A stretch of DNA of 64,000 nucleotides from Piper betle (lineage: Eukaryota > Streptophyta > Magnoliopsida > Piperales > Piperaceae): the NCBI GenBank assembly GCA_033002965.1, contig JAURVB010014884.1:124001-188000 (forward strand). The letters run 5' to 3'. The position numbers and the translations under genes were made by a program. This document shows positions 50,504 through 63,072 of the stretch, piece after piece. The stretch's first letter is position 1. Each line of letters begins with the position of its first letter. The notes beneath the pieces were generated by a model. It worked only from the letters and a program-made list of their open reading frames with translations. It ran no database searches and was not told where the DNA came from.

Positions 50504-52113
50504 ATGAACTGTATTAGCTTTAGGAAGAAGTCTTGGAAGAAGTTCAGCAAATTTCAATGGCGTAAAGCCACATCCATTGCTCAAATGATGTCTAAGGAGA
50601 TGGCTACTTGTTCTATCGTAGAGAAGGCTGATCAGTGCAAATTTCCTACGCTACTGGAATTGCCGGAGCTGGCATTGGACAACATATTGGAGAGACACTC
50701 CCCGGATGATTCATGGAACATGGCATGTGTTTGCTGGTCATTGAGGGAGATCTGTCAGACTGATTAACTGTGGGAAATACATATGAATATAAAATGGGGA
50801 AGAGTCGTCGGTAAGAAAGCTCGCTCAGAGTGTCTTCTGTTTGTAGAAGCAATTAGAAATCCTAGTTTGCGGGGGTTGCCGGGAAGCACTCTATGGAGGA
50901 GTATAACCTTGCGCCTTGTGCTTGGTATCTTGGATTAAGACAGCAATGAACATGGGAAGATGTCAAGAATTACATCATCTTTTGCTTCTTACATGAATTG
51001 GCTCCACTTACTCGAGAGGGGCACTTCTGGTTTTCAGCTCAAGTTCACAACAGTCAGGTATATTATGTTTAACCAATTATTGTTCATGCATGCTGCACTC
51101 CCAAATATTCATTGATCCCTTGGGGAAATCAGAAAGTTTTTTAAAGTTATTTCTTGCTACAATAAGGCTAACAGGAATATCTTATCGTTTTTGCGCCGCA
51201 TGCATGCAGACTGGTAAAGATATTTTTCTTAGATATGATCGTCTGACTGATACATTTCGATGCAGGTATATACATATATATTGTTCTTGACCTTTTTATT
51301 TTACTTTTAACAACACGATTCTTTTCTCATTCGAAGTGATCAATTGTATTAATCCTTCTGTTTACAGGTTCCCTTCGAATTATGAACGACATGGACCATA
51401 TTTAGAACCCAGGATTAAATGGGAGAGAGTACGAGCTTCACCGACTGATAATTTACCTGACCATCCTCATGCGTCCGACTGTTTGGATGATCTTCACCCC
51501 GGAGACGGTGTTGAGATTCAGTGGAGGCATTCCAATAACGGATCACCTTATGGTTTGTACTTTCGTAAACGAAGCCTATCACAGATCACAAGTGACAACT
51601 TCCAAATATAATTGGATTAACGTCATAGGATAACAACTAAATCAATCTAGGACAGAGAGGGGGCTTATTCTTTTCTTTTTTTAATTCATTCCTTTTTCTT
51701 AATTTATTTTGTATCATTGTTATTTTGTTACAGATTGGTGGTATGCAGTTGTGGGTCACCAACTATCTTGTGATGGAAACGAGATCCAATGTCGCTGTTC
51801 CTACAATAGTAAAACAATTTGAACATCTCATTTTCCTCGTACAAAAATAGTTTCATATATCTGCATCAATCGCATGAGGAAGTAAAAGATTTGCTTATCA
51901 GCTTCGTTCTTTTCGTTGTGATTATCAGATCTTGTTGCCATTTAGTTCAAACAGTATCCCGTTGCATCGAGATGGAGCAAAGTAATCATGCCCAAGAAGG
52001 ATCCAGATCGTATAGAAAATGCACATAATACAGGTGGGTTCTATGGAGGTATAAGGAAACTCTACAATGAGGACGAGGTCTCCAAGTGGAAGACTTGGTA
52101 CTCGACAAGGTAG
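50504..52113 (+). pseudogene. F-box protein (At2g26850/At2g32560-like) pseudogene
   Basis: The start is MNCISFRKKSWKKFSK, followed by the F-box LLELPELALDNILERHSPDD and NMACVCWSLREICQTD. Later exons read YDRLTDTFRCR (ending 51265), 51368-51552 (IKWERVRASP, HASDCLDDLHPGDGVEIQW) and from 51734 WWYAVVGHQLSCDGNE. The last exon gives [19 protein letters not shown]. This is the C-terminal layout of the small plant family that includes At2g26850. A TAA interrupts the F-box exon right after QTD (where family members read H-LWE), another stop follows near 50938, and the last exon has TAG where the second copy at 53046 has GAG. Several stops in separate exons make a sequencing artefact unlikely. Intact members would be SCF ubiquitin-ligase adaptors. 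Confidence 0.8.
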
Positions 52114-52814
52114 TTCGATACTTGGATGAAAAAACTTGATTAAATACTGATAAAAAAACTGTACCTATCAATTCCTTTGTGAAAGCTTGAAAATATGCAT
52201 GTGATCTTGTCTGTTAAGGTTTAGAAAAAAAGAAAGGCAAGAAATCAAGCCATAGGTATAAGCATAATGAAATTATTTATATAAACTTCTTTTCTTTTTC
52301 ATGGAGGACCTCTTTGACTGCCATGAAATCACAGGCAAAAAATGTAAATCTGAAGGTCAAAATTTTCCTTGTATTTCATTGTCTAGAAATATAGTTAAAA
52401 GGAAATTTTATTTTCGATTAAAGTAAATTTATATAAAATTTTTATAAAGTAATTTTTTTGGTGAAAAATAAAACAATTGGGAAAAATTTTGAAAAACACA
52501 TGAATATTTTATTTTCATTTTATTTTTCAACTATCCAAACGTATAATTAAAAGAAAATTTTAAAATTTCAGTATCATTTTATTTCATTGTATTTATATTT
52601 CCTATGAAACTATTTTTTCATTCACTATTTACATTTATAACGATAGGCAACCGTTCAACAGTAACAGCTATAACAAATTTGGCTTCATACTGTATGTCTT
52701 TTAAAATTTATCATTACCAAAAATGCTTTGTTCTGTGTTTGTTTGGACATCTCTGAAAATTAAGACTACATATTGCTATTTCGACTAACTAGCCATTTAC
52801 ATCGTATCCAATGT

Positions 52815-53178
52815 TGTCATCTCATATATATCTACGGTCCTCCGAACCAGTGCCGCTGTTCCTCCAACGATAAATAAATTCAACAATAACTAACTATTGT
52901 GTTGTGATATTATGAATTACCGAGTTTGAGTATCTACCTTTCCGACATTGCTGCCATGCATTGTGTTTTGTCGGGAGAGAATAATCCACAAAGGGTTTTT
53001 AGTTGTTTAGCCTCAATGATTTTTTTTCATCGGACTTTAATATAGGGTGGTCATTGAGTTCAAACAGTATAGCCTTCAATCAAGGTGGAGGAAAGCAACC
53101 ATGCCTATGAAGAACTGTAAAGAGTTCAGAATTCGAAAAGGTGGGTTCTACGGAGGAATCAGAAAATTGTACAATTAA
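52815..53178 (+). pseudogene. Second copy of the F-box gene C-terminal exons
   Basis: A QCRCSSND-like piece near 52850 and an exon at 53046-53178 reading [19 protein letters not shown] followed by [13 protein letters not shown] parallel the end of the pseudogene just upstream. Identity is only moderate, so this is an old partial duplicate or the tail of a lost tandem paralogue. It ends at a TAA before the expected acidic tail. The 0.7 kb between the two copies is AT-rich filler. Confidence 0.7.
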
Positions 53179-53621
53179 GCGAATATCTCCATGAGGAAGA
53201 AGCTCAGGCCCAATGAAGACGAGATCCGCCTAGATTGCAAGCCAGTAAATAAATCCAATATCTTATATGATGTACTTGAGTCTTGAAGCAGGCCTTCATT
53301 GCAAATGCAATCCACTGTTACAGAGCATACACCTTACCTACCTGTACTTTGAATATCGAAATCAAAACTGATATTTGCTCTTCAAAAGGTTTTTCAGTTG
53401 GTAGCATTTAACAAATTTCCTTGTAGCTCCCATCATACTTGATTGGCAGAGACTTAACAACCTGACTAAAGCACGATTGGGTTAAAACTAGAAAAAAAAT
53501 AGTTCCAATGAAAATATGGAACTTGCAATCCAACATGACAATAAGCATTACCAGTTCCAAAAATCCTGATTGGCCCCAACTAAAAGGTATTTGGTCTCTT
53601 TTCACTCAGTTAGAATAGCCG
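53179..53621. other. Spacer and methyltransferase 3' untranslated region
   Basis: No gene is seen. The right part should be the 3' untranslated region of the methyltransferase on the minus strand. Confidence 0.6.
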
Positions 53622-55541
53622 TCAATGCACAATGCATGGTTGGTTTGAGGAAATACTTATTTCTAATATTAATCCCTCAAGATTTGCTATTTCTGTCCTG
53701 GTTCCGGGAATCTCAGTTACCATCATTCCACGCATGACAGCTTCATTTTTCAGCAATGAATCCATCCTGCAACAACAAACATAAAATTTTACTTTGGCTG
53801 ATATATTGCTATTAACAACCAATAACTACATATAAAATCACTGACATTTTAGAACGAGATACATAGGCTAGCATGAATTTGCATTGTCTTCCTTCAAATG
53901 TGAGAAGCTTTTCTACTGTGTCAAACAAAGGGCAAATGCTAGATTGTTGAAAGCTTGCAAGTTGTTAAGGAATAAGATTATTGACTGAAATGGTAAGATA
54001 AAACAAACACAATCCTATATCAAAAAATACAAGTATTTTGGATATAAATGTCAGCTCCAAGAACCAGATCGAAGCCCTCAGGATATGTACGCTTAATATG
54101 ACCAATGTGCTCTTCATTTCCCCATTCTAGTTTCTCAGCAAACAATTCTGTACACAAATATAGTGATAGTTATTCATCTTCACAGCATCAAACTTGTAAC
54201 TGGTACTCAGTGCTTCGTAACATCTTATTATCACCATTTGAAGAGAATTTGATATGAACAAGCTTAACAAATAAAAATAATTGGATTATTGAAAATGATA
54301 ATTTCAACTTTCTCAACCTCAACTTACTGGAGCTAGGCAATGACTTGGAAGATGTGTAGAGCTCAATATTTGCTTTTAATAACTGAAATTGGTTGACAAT
54401 GATTTTGTAATTAATCGTTAAAAAACAAAATCTCAGAGAACATGAAAAAGAATGAGAAACAACATTTTATACACATTGACAATATCAGGAGTTAGTCCCA
54501 AGTCTGACGTAACTTAATCAAGCCCGGTTTCATGGAGAATATCAATTTCAACTAGTAAATAAAATGAGTATAAGAAAATCATTGATACTAGCCTTCAAAA
54601 CTTCATCGTTGTGATCAGTTAGAACAACTTCAGAACAGAACTTGCTGCAAAATATGCCAGTGATACCTAAAAGGCCACACAACTTGTAAATTCATTTAAG
54701 TACATAGCAGTAAAAGCAGAAAGTTGGCCTGAAGAGCATTTTAAAGTCAGTTTCATGAAACAATGTAGGGAATCAACAGGGCAATCGTCTTCATCAACCA
54801 GTAAATGGCAAGAAAGAAAAGGAGAACTAGCAGTAATCATCACATCTTACCAACTCCGGACCCTAATTCGATAATTAAACGTCCTTCAATTAAATGGGAA
54901 TTTTTGGAAAGGTAGTTGTTCAACAGCATAGCTCCCGGCCATATCAATTGCCCCGTGAGATCATAATCCGCTGCCACATATATGCCATTGAAACATACAC
55001 AACATTTGGCGATGAGAAACAACATACTTATATCGAGTCAAGCAAACACATACAGTCAGATGAAACTCCATTTGACTGATAGCTTGTTGCAAGAATGTCC
55101 TAATCTAGACCTCAGGTATTAACAATATCACGTCCTCCCCACACCAGTTAGCCCAACTTCATAACTTCCCATTATAAACAGAAATATTTACTAAAGCTGC
55201 AATTATGAAGTGAATCAACACTCGTAGAAATTAACAAATTTTGGCATACACCTTCAGACGGCTAACTAGCAAAAATCACTGCTCGATAACTAGTAATGCA
55301 GGAAAAAAACAGAAATTAAGAAGCATATAAAAAGCTTTACTTGAAGCAGACTGCAGACAAAGCAGTTGAAGTTCATGGGATCCAAATTTGAAACTTGTCA
55401 ACTGGTAGCTGCATTTCACAAGCTATACCATGTCATAGATATCAAATTGAACAACAAAGAAAAAAATGTTAGAAAGAGTAAACACTTGTCATCGATGAAG
55501 AAAGACTCGTCCAAGCAAACCATGTCGTCTTCTTCCTCCAT
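53622..55541 (-). CDS. METTL21-type (methyltransferase family 16) protein lysine methyltransferase
   Basis: Eight exons, in minus order: 55541-55486, 55408-55341, 54970-54851, 54666-54593, 54382-54328, 54147-54046, 53954-53846 and 53766-53622. They sum to 729 bases, 242 residues. After MEEEDDMVCLDESFFIDD comes DYDLTGQLIWPGAMLLNNYL, the family's pre-motif I, then the SAM-binding loop IELGSGVGITG, VVLTDHNDEVL (motif II) and GFDLVLGADI (motif with the D of post II). YVSRSKMMDSL closes the Rossmann core. Family members methylate lysines on chaperones or elongation factors; the target here is unknown. Intron 4 appears to start with GC, and intron 6 looks U12-type. The perfect frame sum supports both choices. 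Confidence 0.88.
53955..54045 (-). other. Probable U12-type (minor spliceosome) intron in methyltransferase gene
   Basis: The 91-base intron begins ATATCC (54045-54040), the U12 donor core. Near its 3' end it carries TTCCTTAAC (53972-53964), an exact U12 branch-point consensus. There is no GT donor that keeps the frame. With the exon ending at 54046 and the next starting at 53954, the junction codon is TGC and the whole gene stays in frame. The inferred end dinucleotide is AA, ten bases after the branch A. Confidence 0.6.
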
Positions 55542-58500
55542 CTCCGACAACCCCAAGCTCCTTCCCAGAAACCCTAATTGGCGGTAAACCTGGGCCGGCG
55601 GTTTATTTAATCTATGGCGGGTCGTCCGAATCCGATAAGCGGTACCGCCAGACCCGACAGCATCGACGCAAGCCAGGCCTTTTATCTATTGGTGATTATT
55701 ATGAACAACAATAATAAGAACTACAAATTATTTGTCTTCCCAAAACAATAAGAAAAGATGATTATGGATGAAAGCTCCGTTGTCTTCTTTTCCAAATTCC
55801 TACCCATCTTATAAGCCCCACTGTTTCTTCTTATTTATAAAATTTCTATGATATAACATACATGTGATAGCTATATTAATTTCCTTCATGATATCATTTG
55901 CCATGTACAACCATTTATTTTTTTATCTTAAGTTTATATAATCTAATTTGACTTCACCGTAAAGTATTCATGCTTTGCGAAATTAGTCCATTTGTCTGTC
56001 ATAATTTTAATTGGTTGCTTTTGATCATTTCTTTTCAAAGCAAAATGATGGGATATATACGACAAACCCAAGCTTCTTACAAACACAACCATGTCAGTTT
56101 GGACCACATTTAAGATGCATAGACAAAACCCTAATTGCCAGGTTATAAGCTTAAAGTATTACAAACAAGGGAACCACACCATATTAACATGATTCTTTTT
56201 ATGGAACAAAACTAGAGGATCTATTACCTCCAAAAGATAGTTGATATTTGATAAAGATAGTTGATATTTTATTATGGGTGGGCAATATTTGTAGTCATTG
56301 CACCAAACACACCTTTCCAAATAATGCTTGTATATTTTTTGCGTCTGCGCCGTGTTGTGTGCTATGAATACTTGATTTAGTTCACAATTCATGTTAATTT
56401 TACTGCATTTCCATGTTGCAATTTTATCCTCTGGATTCTTATGAAATGGTGGCTAATTCGTAAGCGTTGTAACTAATCGTTCATTCTTTTCAATGTAGAG
56501 CCAATTAGGCAAAACTTATTCAATGTAGGGCCAATTAGTTTGGAGTAATTAGTTTAAGTTCACAAACCAAAAACATTTAAGGCAAAAAAATACCTGTCAG
56601 TACATATGCAAAGCATAGAAGGAAAACAAGCATACACACAACCTAAACAAATGAAAAGTTTAAAAAGAAAATATATTTTTAAAGTGAAACAGACAGAATC
56701 TCTTTTAAAAGTATAATAGGGGCCACCCTGTCAACAATAATCAATATATATTTATAACTCAAAAATACAACCCAAACGCAGCATATTCATCACATTTATA
56801 GTTACTCTTACTCTTCTCATCAGATGAGCCGAGTCTAAACTTCATTGTTCGCCTGTTCATTTTATATTCTATGCTTCATTCACTTACAAAAATATTTATA
56901 ATAATCTCATAAAATAACATATCAATTCCATCTACACATTTCAATACACATCATCATCATTACATACACTTGGTAGGTACATATGTGCGCGATTTCAGTG
57001 AGTACCTCCTCGGTTCCGACAATACTCATTCCTCGCATATCTTACATACATATATAATCATTAGTGGTCCAAAAATAACTAGTAATAAACTGACACATGA
57101 AAGCTGACCCTCCTATTAAACAAAAACCTCATACTTTTTTTCATAGAACTCTTATAAGGGCAATAACAAGAAGTCGTCTGACCTCGCGTGACAATATCCC
57201 CTTTCCATCTTATTTTCTTTCCTTAGCCACTTTAAATCATCCATTGCAAGGGAAATTTATTCTCTTTCCTCTCATCCATTTACATCCTCCGTATTACTCC
57301 TGCCCTTGAGTATAAAGGCAGAGTATTCTCAGATATGCGCTTTCAGTGTTTTTAAGTCACAAGTCTAGACATGCGCTGCGTAGTAGTACCCGTAAACCTC
57401 CACACTTTTCCGGGTTTGAGGAATTCAAAGGTGATCCTTTAAAAATGGAATGGATAGTCACTAATTCCAGAACCTACTTTGACAAATACACGCCCGTCGT
57501 CTCTACAGGGATGACAAGGTCGGATGCGGCAGCAGCTTGTTGAAAAATAGCAAAAATCGTGGCAACCGGTAGTGGGGTGTGGAGATTCGGCCGATATGGA
57601 CCGCTCTCGTTGGGAAAGGTCGTTGGAGGGCCGGTGACGTCGAGGAGGCGACTGGATGGCGGTAGTTACAGTCGTCGGAGGCAGGATACAGTGACTAGAG
57701 TGTGACGCTAGGGCACACCGATTCGGCGTTGTGGAGGCCTGGCAACGGCTGGGGATGCTTCAGGGTGGCACGATGATGACACGACAGGTCCCGGTGGTGT
57801 CGATCAACAGTGTCAGGGACATCCATAGGGGGTGGCGTTGGGGTTTAGGGGAAGAAAAATCGGGGAGAAGGTTGGTGGCAATATCGTAAATAAAAGTTGA
57901 AACGACTCTACTCGAGTCAAAAATAATAGCTAACTCATAATAAATCCTAAAACAATCCAAAAAATAAAAAAACATCTCATAAAATATAATACACACTATT
58001 AAATCACAATGACATGCTTTATAACTAATAATCCACTAAAATTGCCCTATAATGCATTCGTATCTTAATGCTTTATTTGCCCTAAAAATAATTCTATGAA
58101 CAAATATATAAAAAAAATATTTCATACTTTCATATACTCTGATAACTCATTTCTCATTATCTTTTTGATGTTATCAAAATATATTCAGGTACACTTGACC
58201 CTTGTCGCTCATAATTCACGTCTGGTCTCAGTTCAGTATGCGGTACATTAAACTGATTCGACTCAAACTAAAGATTGAATCGACTAGTTTGCTAATGTAA
58301 AATTTTAACTCAAGTCATGAATTTTACATCAAGTTGTTATAGATGGGTGTAAACCTTTCTTATGTGTGAACTCAAGATGGGTGTAAACCCTTCTTATATG
58401 TAAACCTATATTATAAACGTTAATTTTTTATCTAATAATATAATATTAATTAAGAAGTTATGAGTGGTAGTTATGAATAGTTTCATCAATAACTATTTAA

Positions 58501-59223
58501 TGTGAGCCGTAAGATGAAAAATTGACAATTATCATTGAAGCATACTATGTTTACAAATAAAATAGAATTCACACCCTATCATTTTCGTGTTTATATATAT
58601 TCGTGTGAAGTTGTTTTCGATATAAAAGAAAGTATGATGTTTGCACTAGCCAATTTTGAGTTGAGTGTTATCCAATGCATAAGTTTGGAAAATACCAAAA
58701 AAAAGAAAGAGACGAAGAAGAAGAATAGGAAGAGTGAATCGAATCATCCACTCAAACATATGGCTACAAAATTACATTCACGGCTCAGCCGTTTTTATAA
58801 GTTGAGAACTGGCAATAGCTTGAGCCCCTAAAAACAACACTAGCTTGAAGCCTTGAACTCATGCTGACATAACTATAATAGATGCCATCGAAAAATGACG
58901 CCGCCGTGGAGAGCCCATTACTATTTAGTGAGCGTAAATGGGCTTTTTTGTAGGAGTCGACGTCTAAGCCCAAGCCCAACTCCACTCTATTTCTTTTGCA
59001 AACGGTCCGTCTTCCCCTATCCCTGCCCCCTCCCTTGCCCTCGCCCGCCGCCGCCGCCGCCGCCGCCGCCCGTAAATCTCCGGCCCTCTTCTCTTTTCTT
59101 TTGCGTTTCATGGGCAAAAATTTCTATCTTTATTCATAATTAGACGAGATCGTAATGGTGCTGTGAATGAGTGCTTGATGCTGATGACAGGGAGAGAAGG
59201 GAGCTGTAGGTGAATTGGGGGCG
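55542..59223. other. Intergenic, no gene seen
   Basis: The left edge is the methyltransferase promoter and the right edge (58870-59223) the GC-rich NRPB5 promoter, with a (CCG)n tract near 59045-59070. An open stretch near 57346-57543 contains HFSGFEEFKGDPLKMEWI, which looks protein-like but which I cannot place. Short diverged tandem repeats occur near 56490-56540 and 58340-58410. Confidence 0.5.
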
Positions 59224-60781
59224 ATGGACGAGGAGGCGAACCGGCTGTACAGGATCCGTCGGACGGTGATGCAGATGCTGAGAGATAGGGGCTACTTGGT
59301 TGGTGATTTCGAGATTAACATGACCAAGGCCCAGTTCGTTGACAAGTTCGGCGAGAGCGTCAAGCGGGACAGCCTCGTTATCAATAAAGCCAAGCGTAAC
59401 GAAAGTTCTGACCAGGTTCTTCACCAATTTCCCCGCAACTTTTTTCGTATGTTGATTCAGTCACACTCGTAGAAGTAGTCCACCAATTAAAGAGTTGTTT
59501 AGATGGCATTACTATAATGGTCATATCGTTCATTTGTTAATGCTTTTTTTTTCATAAGTTTTGATTTCACTTGTTTATCTTTAGTTGGCCTTTTTTTATT
59601 TGCAAGCTCGTTGTCAGTGCTCCCAATGCATCTTCTTTTACTCTAGTGTGGGGTTAGTTCAGAGCTTTTATTTGTGTATGTATAGCTTACATGAGGAGAT
59701 GATGATAATGATAATGGCATTGAGAGAAAATGCAATCATACTAGTGCTGAAGATGAGTTCGAGTAGTTTTACTCGAACAGTTAGTTAATTGGTTCCTCTA
59801 GCCAAACAGTTACAAGCTGGGTAATTTCCATTTGTTTACATCGTTTGTCAAAGCAACTTCTACATCAATTGGCTGCAATTTTGGTGTCAAAATAATTTGG
59901 ATTGTTTATCTGTATTTGTAAAACATTTCATTAGGACTGTCTCTTTCACTTGACGGGACTTTGTTGCTTATTGTGATTTTGTATTATTTTTCAGATATAT
60001 GTATTTTTCCCGGAGGAAGAGAAAGTGGGTGTGAAGACCATGAAAACTTACATCAATAACATGAAAAACGAGAATGTATCTAGAGCAATACTTGTTGTTC
60101 AACAGAATCTGACACCATTTGCTAAGACATGCATTCAAGAGTTCTCGCAGAAGTTTCATCTGGAAGTGTTCCAGGCAAGCCTTCAACCTGCTCTTATCTT
60201 TCTCTTCCAAACTCGTAACGTTGGCATCTTTATTGGATTACTGTTTGGTAACTTTGTCGTGTACAATTTTACTCGATCAGGAGGCAGAGCTACTCGTGAA
60301 TATTAAGGAGCATGTTTTGGTTCCAGAACACCAGGTGCTGACACCTGAAGAAAAAAAGACTTTGTTAGAAAGATATACATTGAAAGAAACTCAGGTCTAT
60401 TCTTGGCAATCTTCTTATCCTTTGCCCTAATTTTATTTGTATGGAGTGTGGACTCACCTTGTTGGCTTTTTCTTCTCATAGGACTTCTATGTATAGTTCT
60501 AAATCTTCCATCTTATTTGTGATTTTGCTGAGTTTTGCAAGCCATCTTTGACACTCTTGGGATGAGATTCCTTTTTTTGATAAAAAAATTATTAAGTAGA
60601 ATAACTATTTGGTTCAACTCTAATTTGACTGCCGCTATTTGTTGATGCACTTCAGCTTCCTCGTATCCAAATTACGGATCCTGTAGCGAGATATTATGGT
60701 CTGAAGAGAGGACAGGTTGTGAAGATTATTCGACCAAGTGAGACGGCTGGCAGATATGTGACCTACCGTTACTGTGTCTGA
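59224..60781 (+). CDS. NRPB5: RNA polymerase II/IV/V (shared) subunit 5, RPB5
   Basis: Four exons, 59224-59415, 59995-60174, 60281-60394 and 60656-60781, give 203 residues with no frame break. The N-terminal jaw domain starts [19 protein letters not shown] and contains [16 protein letters not shown]. The C-terminal assembly domain, shared with archaeal RpoH, has [15 protein letters not shown] and [19 protein letters not shown] and ends [10 protein letters not shown], as in Arabidopsis NRPB5A (205 aa). The subunit sits in the downstream DNA jaw of nuclear polymerases. Intron 2 (60175-60280) begins with GC in the strong context CAG|GCAAGC. The ATG follows in-frame upstream sequence in a GC-rich leader. 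Confidence 0.96.
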
Positions 60782-61189
60782 ATGATAAGTAATATGTCAG
60801 TTTTAATGGTTGGCTGAGTTAGTTTTTAAAACGATATTTATTGTTGATCATGTTTGTTATGTATGAACTGAAATGGCCGACTATAGATTATACTTGGGTT
60901 GTTTATTTATAGTACAAAATTGAGAAATAGCTTGTTGTATATGAGCATTCCTAAAACTGTCTTTCTTTTACCTGATATACCCAAAAGGTGTCTCACTGTC
61001 GGGAACATGATTCCTAAGTTGGGTCCATGAATCATGCAGGTTCATGGACTTATTTATTGTAAGGGGTTCGGAGCCAATTTGTGTCTCACAGAAAAAAAAT
61101 GCAAATCTTCTACTTAGTTTGCAATTTGCATCTGCTGTTTAATGTTTCTTGACAAATAGAAGGCTTTATGATCACAACGTAATGAACTT

Positions 61190-61390
61190 TTTTCCCGGGC
61201 AAAAGATTTAGGCGTCAGGGGTTGGAGTGAGTTCCTTTCAAATTTCTTCTGGCTTTACTCGCATGTTATTTAATTACATATAGGCTATGAATAACTGGTG
61301 CAATTTTGTGTTCTTCCCGTGAGCTGTCTGAATCCATTTTCCTCGCGCAAGCGTTGTAAGTTTGCAGACATTGCTGTCATTTTTGCAATC
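61190..61390 (+). repeat. Non-coding repeat, copy 1
   Basis: TTTCTTCTGG(C/T)(T/C)T(T/C)ACTCG and, further on, TTTTGTGTT, CCCGTG, CTGTCTGA and TTGCAGACATTG(C)TGTCATTTT recur in the same order at 62245-62430. This is a diverged direct repeat about 1.05 kb apart. Confidence 0.65.
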
Positions 61391-62244
61391 AAGTGGAAGA
61401 TAGTGAAGCCATATGACATATTTTTACTAACAACGAAAGAAAGTGTTACCATTCGGTGTAATTTGTATTGATGTATTTAACATGTATTCTCAGCCCACGA
61501 TTCATTAGTCATTGCCAATTTCTGAAGTAACATACGCCACCCTCAGGTCTCAAGTGCACCTGCTTGAAGGAGATGCCATTGGTGCAGAAATTCTAGCTCT
61601 TCATTATGTTGTTTCTTGCTCTGATTGCAAACTCTAGTTAGCTATCTCCGGGGCAATAACGATGTAGATTGCTCTTGGTTAAATATGTGCTTTTTGGATT
61701 TACAAATCAGCAAATTATATGACGTTAAACCCACATTCTCTGGGTACTCTTTAAAACTGATGCCCATTTGCTTGCAAATTGGGCCTTGAGCCAGATCGAT
61801 TTGTATAGTATTTTTTACTCTGTTTTTTGTTTTTTTGGTTGTAAATAAAAGTATTTAACAAACATCTGTTCCAAAAAATTCACCCCCATGCGGCGTTCAA
61901 ATATCGTTTAGATTATACAGATGGATACAATTGAGTTGGATAAATTTGATAAGGATAGTAAACCATTGAGTTGTTCCTTATATACTAGCAAGTAGCAAGA
62001 AAATTTTTCAGGCCAGGAGAAGGGAGGATTTGGCATTCCGCATGAAGCGCAGTTTCATTACGAAGACGTTGATGAACCCAGCATTTGACTTTGGACATGT
62101 ATACATTGAAAGGAAAGGAGGGACTATTTGATTTTGACCATTCATTGTACTGACCAGTCTGGAAACGCTTCCTTTAAGTGCCCACAACTGAAAACCATTA
62201 TATTATCAACCAAAAAAGAAATATTGATCCAACTGAAAATTTTG

Positions 62245-62430
62245 CAGGGAGAGCAAAAGATAAGGGGTGAGAGAAATTGTTCGCAAGTTTCTTCTGGTCT
62301 CACTCGTATGTTTATTAATTATCTGTTAACAACTACCGCTATTTTGTGTTTTACCCGTGGACTGTCTGATTTCGTTTTCCATTTACTCAAAAGTTAATAA
62401 GCTTGCAGACATTGTTGTCATTTTATTAAG
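62245..62430 (+). repeat. Non-coding repeat, copy 2
   Basis: This is the second copy of the block at 61190-61390, with TTTCTTCTGGTCTCACTCG and GCTTGCAGACATTGTTGTCAT. Origin and function are not evident. Confidence 0.65.
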
Positions 62431-63072
62431 CTGCAATTTTATGTCGGCCTATATCAACCACAAAGAAAAATATTAAATATGAATAGATAAAGAATAAAAT
62501 AGCAATATCCACATATATCTTATTTTCTTGTGCACATGATCAGATACAAAGCAAAGCCTCATCAGGTTTATGCTAAAACTTAGGAAAGGGATAGTAATTA
62601 GTCCTACTCAAAAACTAGCTAGAACGAGTATAAAAATACTACAAACAACAAATTAACAAAATTCAAATAGTTTATAGCCAACACCACATCATATGTTGCT
62701 TCATAAAACCATCATGATGCACATTATTTATCGTCAGGTGGTAAATGAGAAGTTAAGTAACAGATGTACCAATAAAATAACGCTCAGTAACTTATAAGGG
62801 TGAAATAATTAAATCATGATACTTTATTGTGTAATAACAATCAAGATTAATAATATAAGTTTTGGTTCGGTGTTATTTTAATTTTATTTTATTTTTTATA
62901 ATTTAATTTAGTTATTAGGTATGTAAATAGAGTGGATGACATCCCGGTTGAGACACGCGGATTGGGTAAGATTGGTTAATTTTGGAGCTAAGATACCTAA
63001 AACACCCTCGCGTTTGGGTTAACTAACAACCACACCAATTGGTCGCTTTACCCGGCTACCAATTTCCACGCC

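Larger units (their letters stand above)
60782..63072. other. Intergenic, with a duplicated non-coding block
   Basis: The first part is NRPB5 3' untranslated sequence. Blocks at about 61190-61390 and 62245-62430 are similar in sequence and order. The last few hundred bases should hold the nicastrin promoter. No gene is seen. Confidence 0.55.

Noticed and set aside
53964..54045. An AT-AC version of the methyltransferase intron ending at AAC (53961)
   Set aside because: It keeps the frame but puts the branch A only four bases from the end, which is shorter than U12 introns usually allow.
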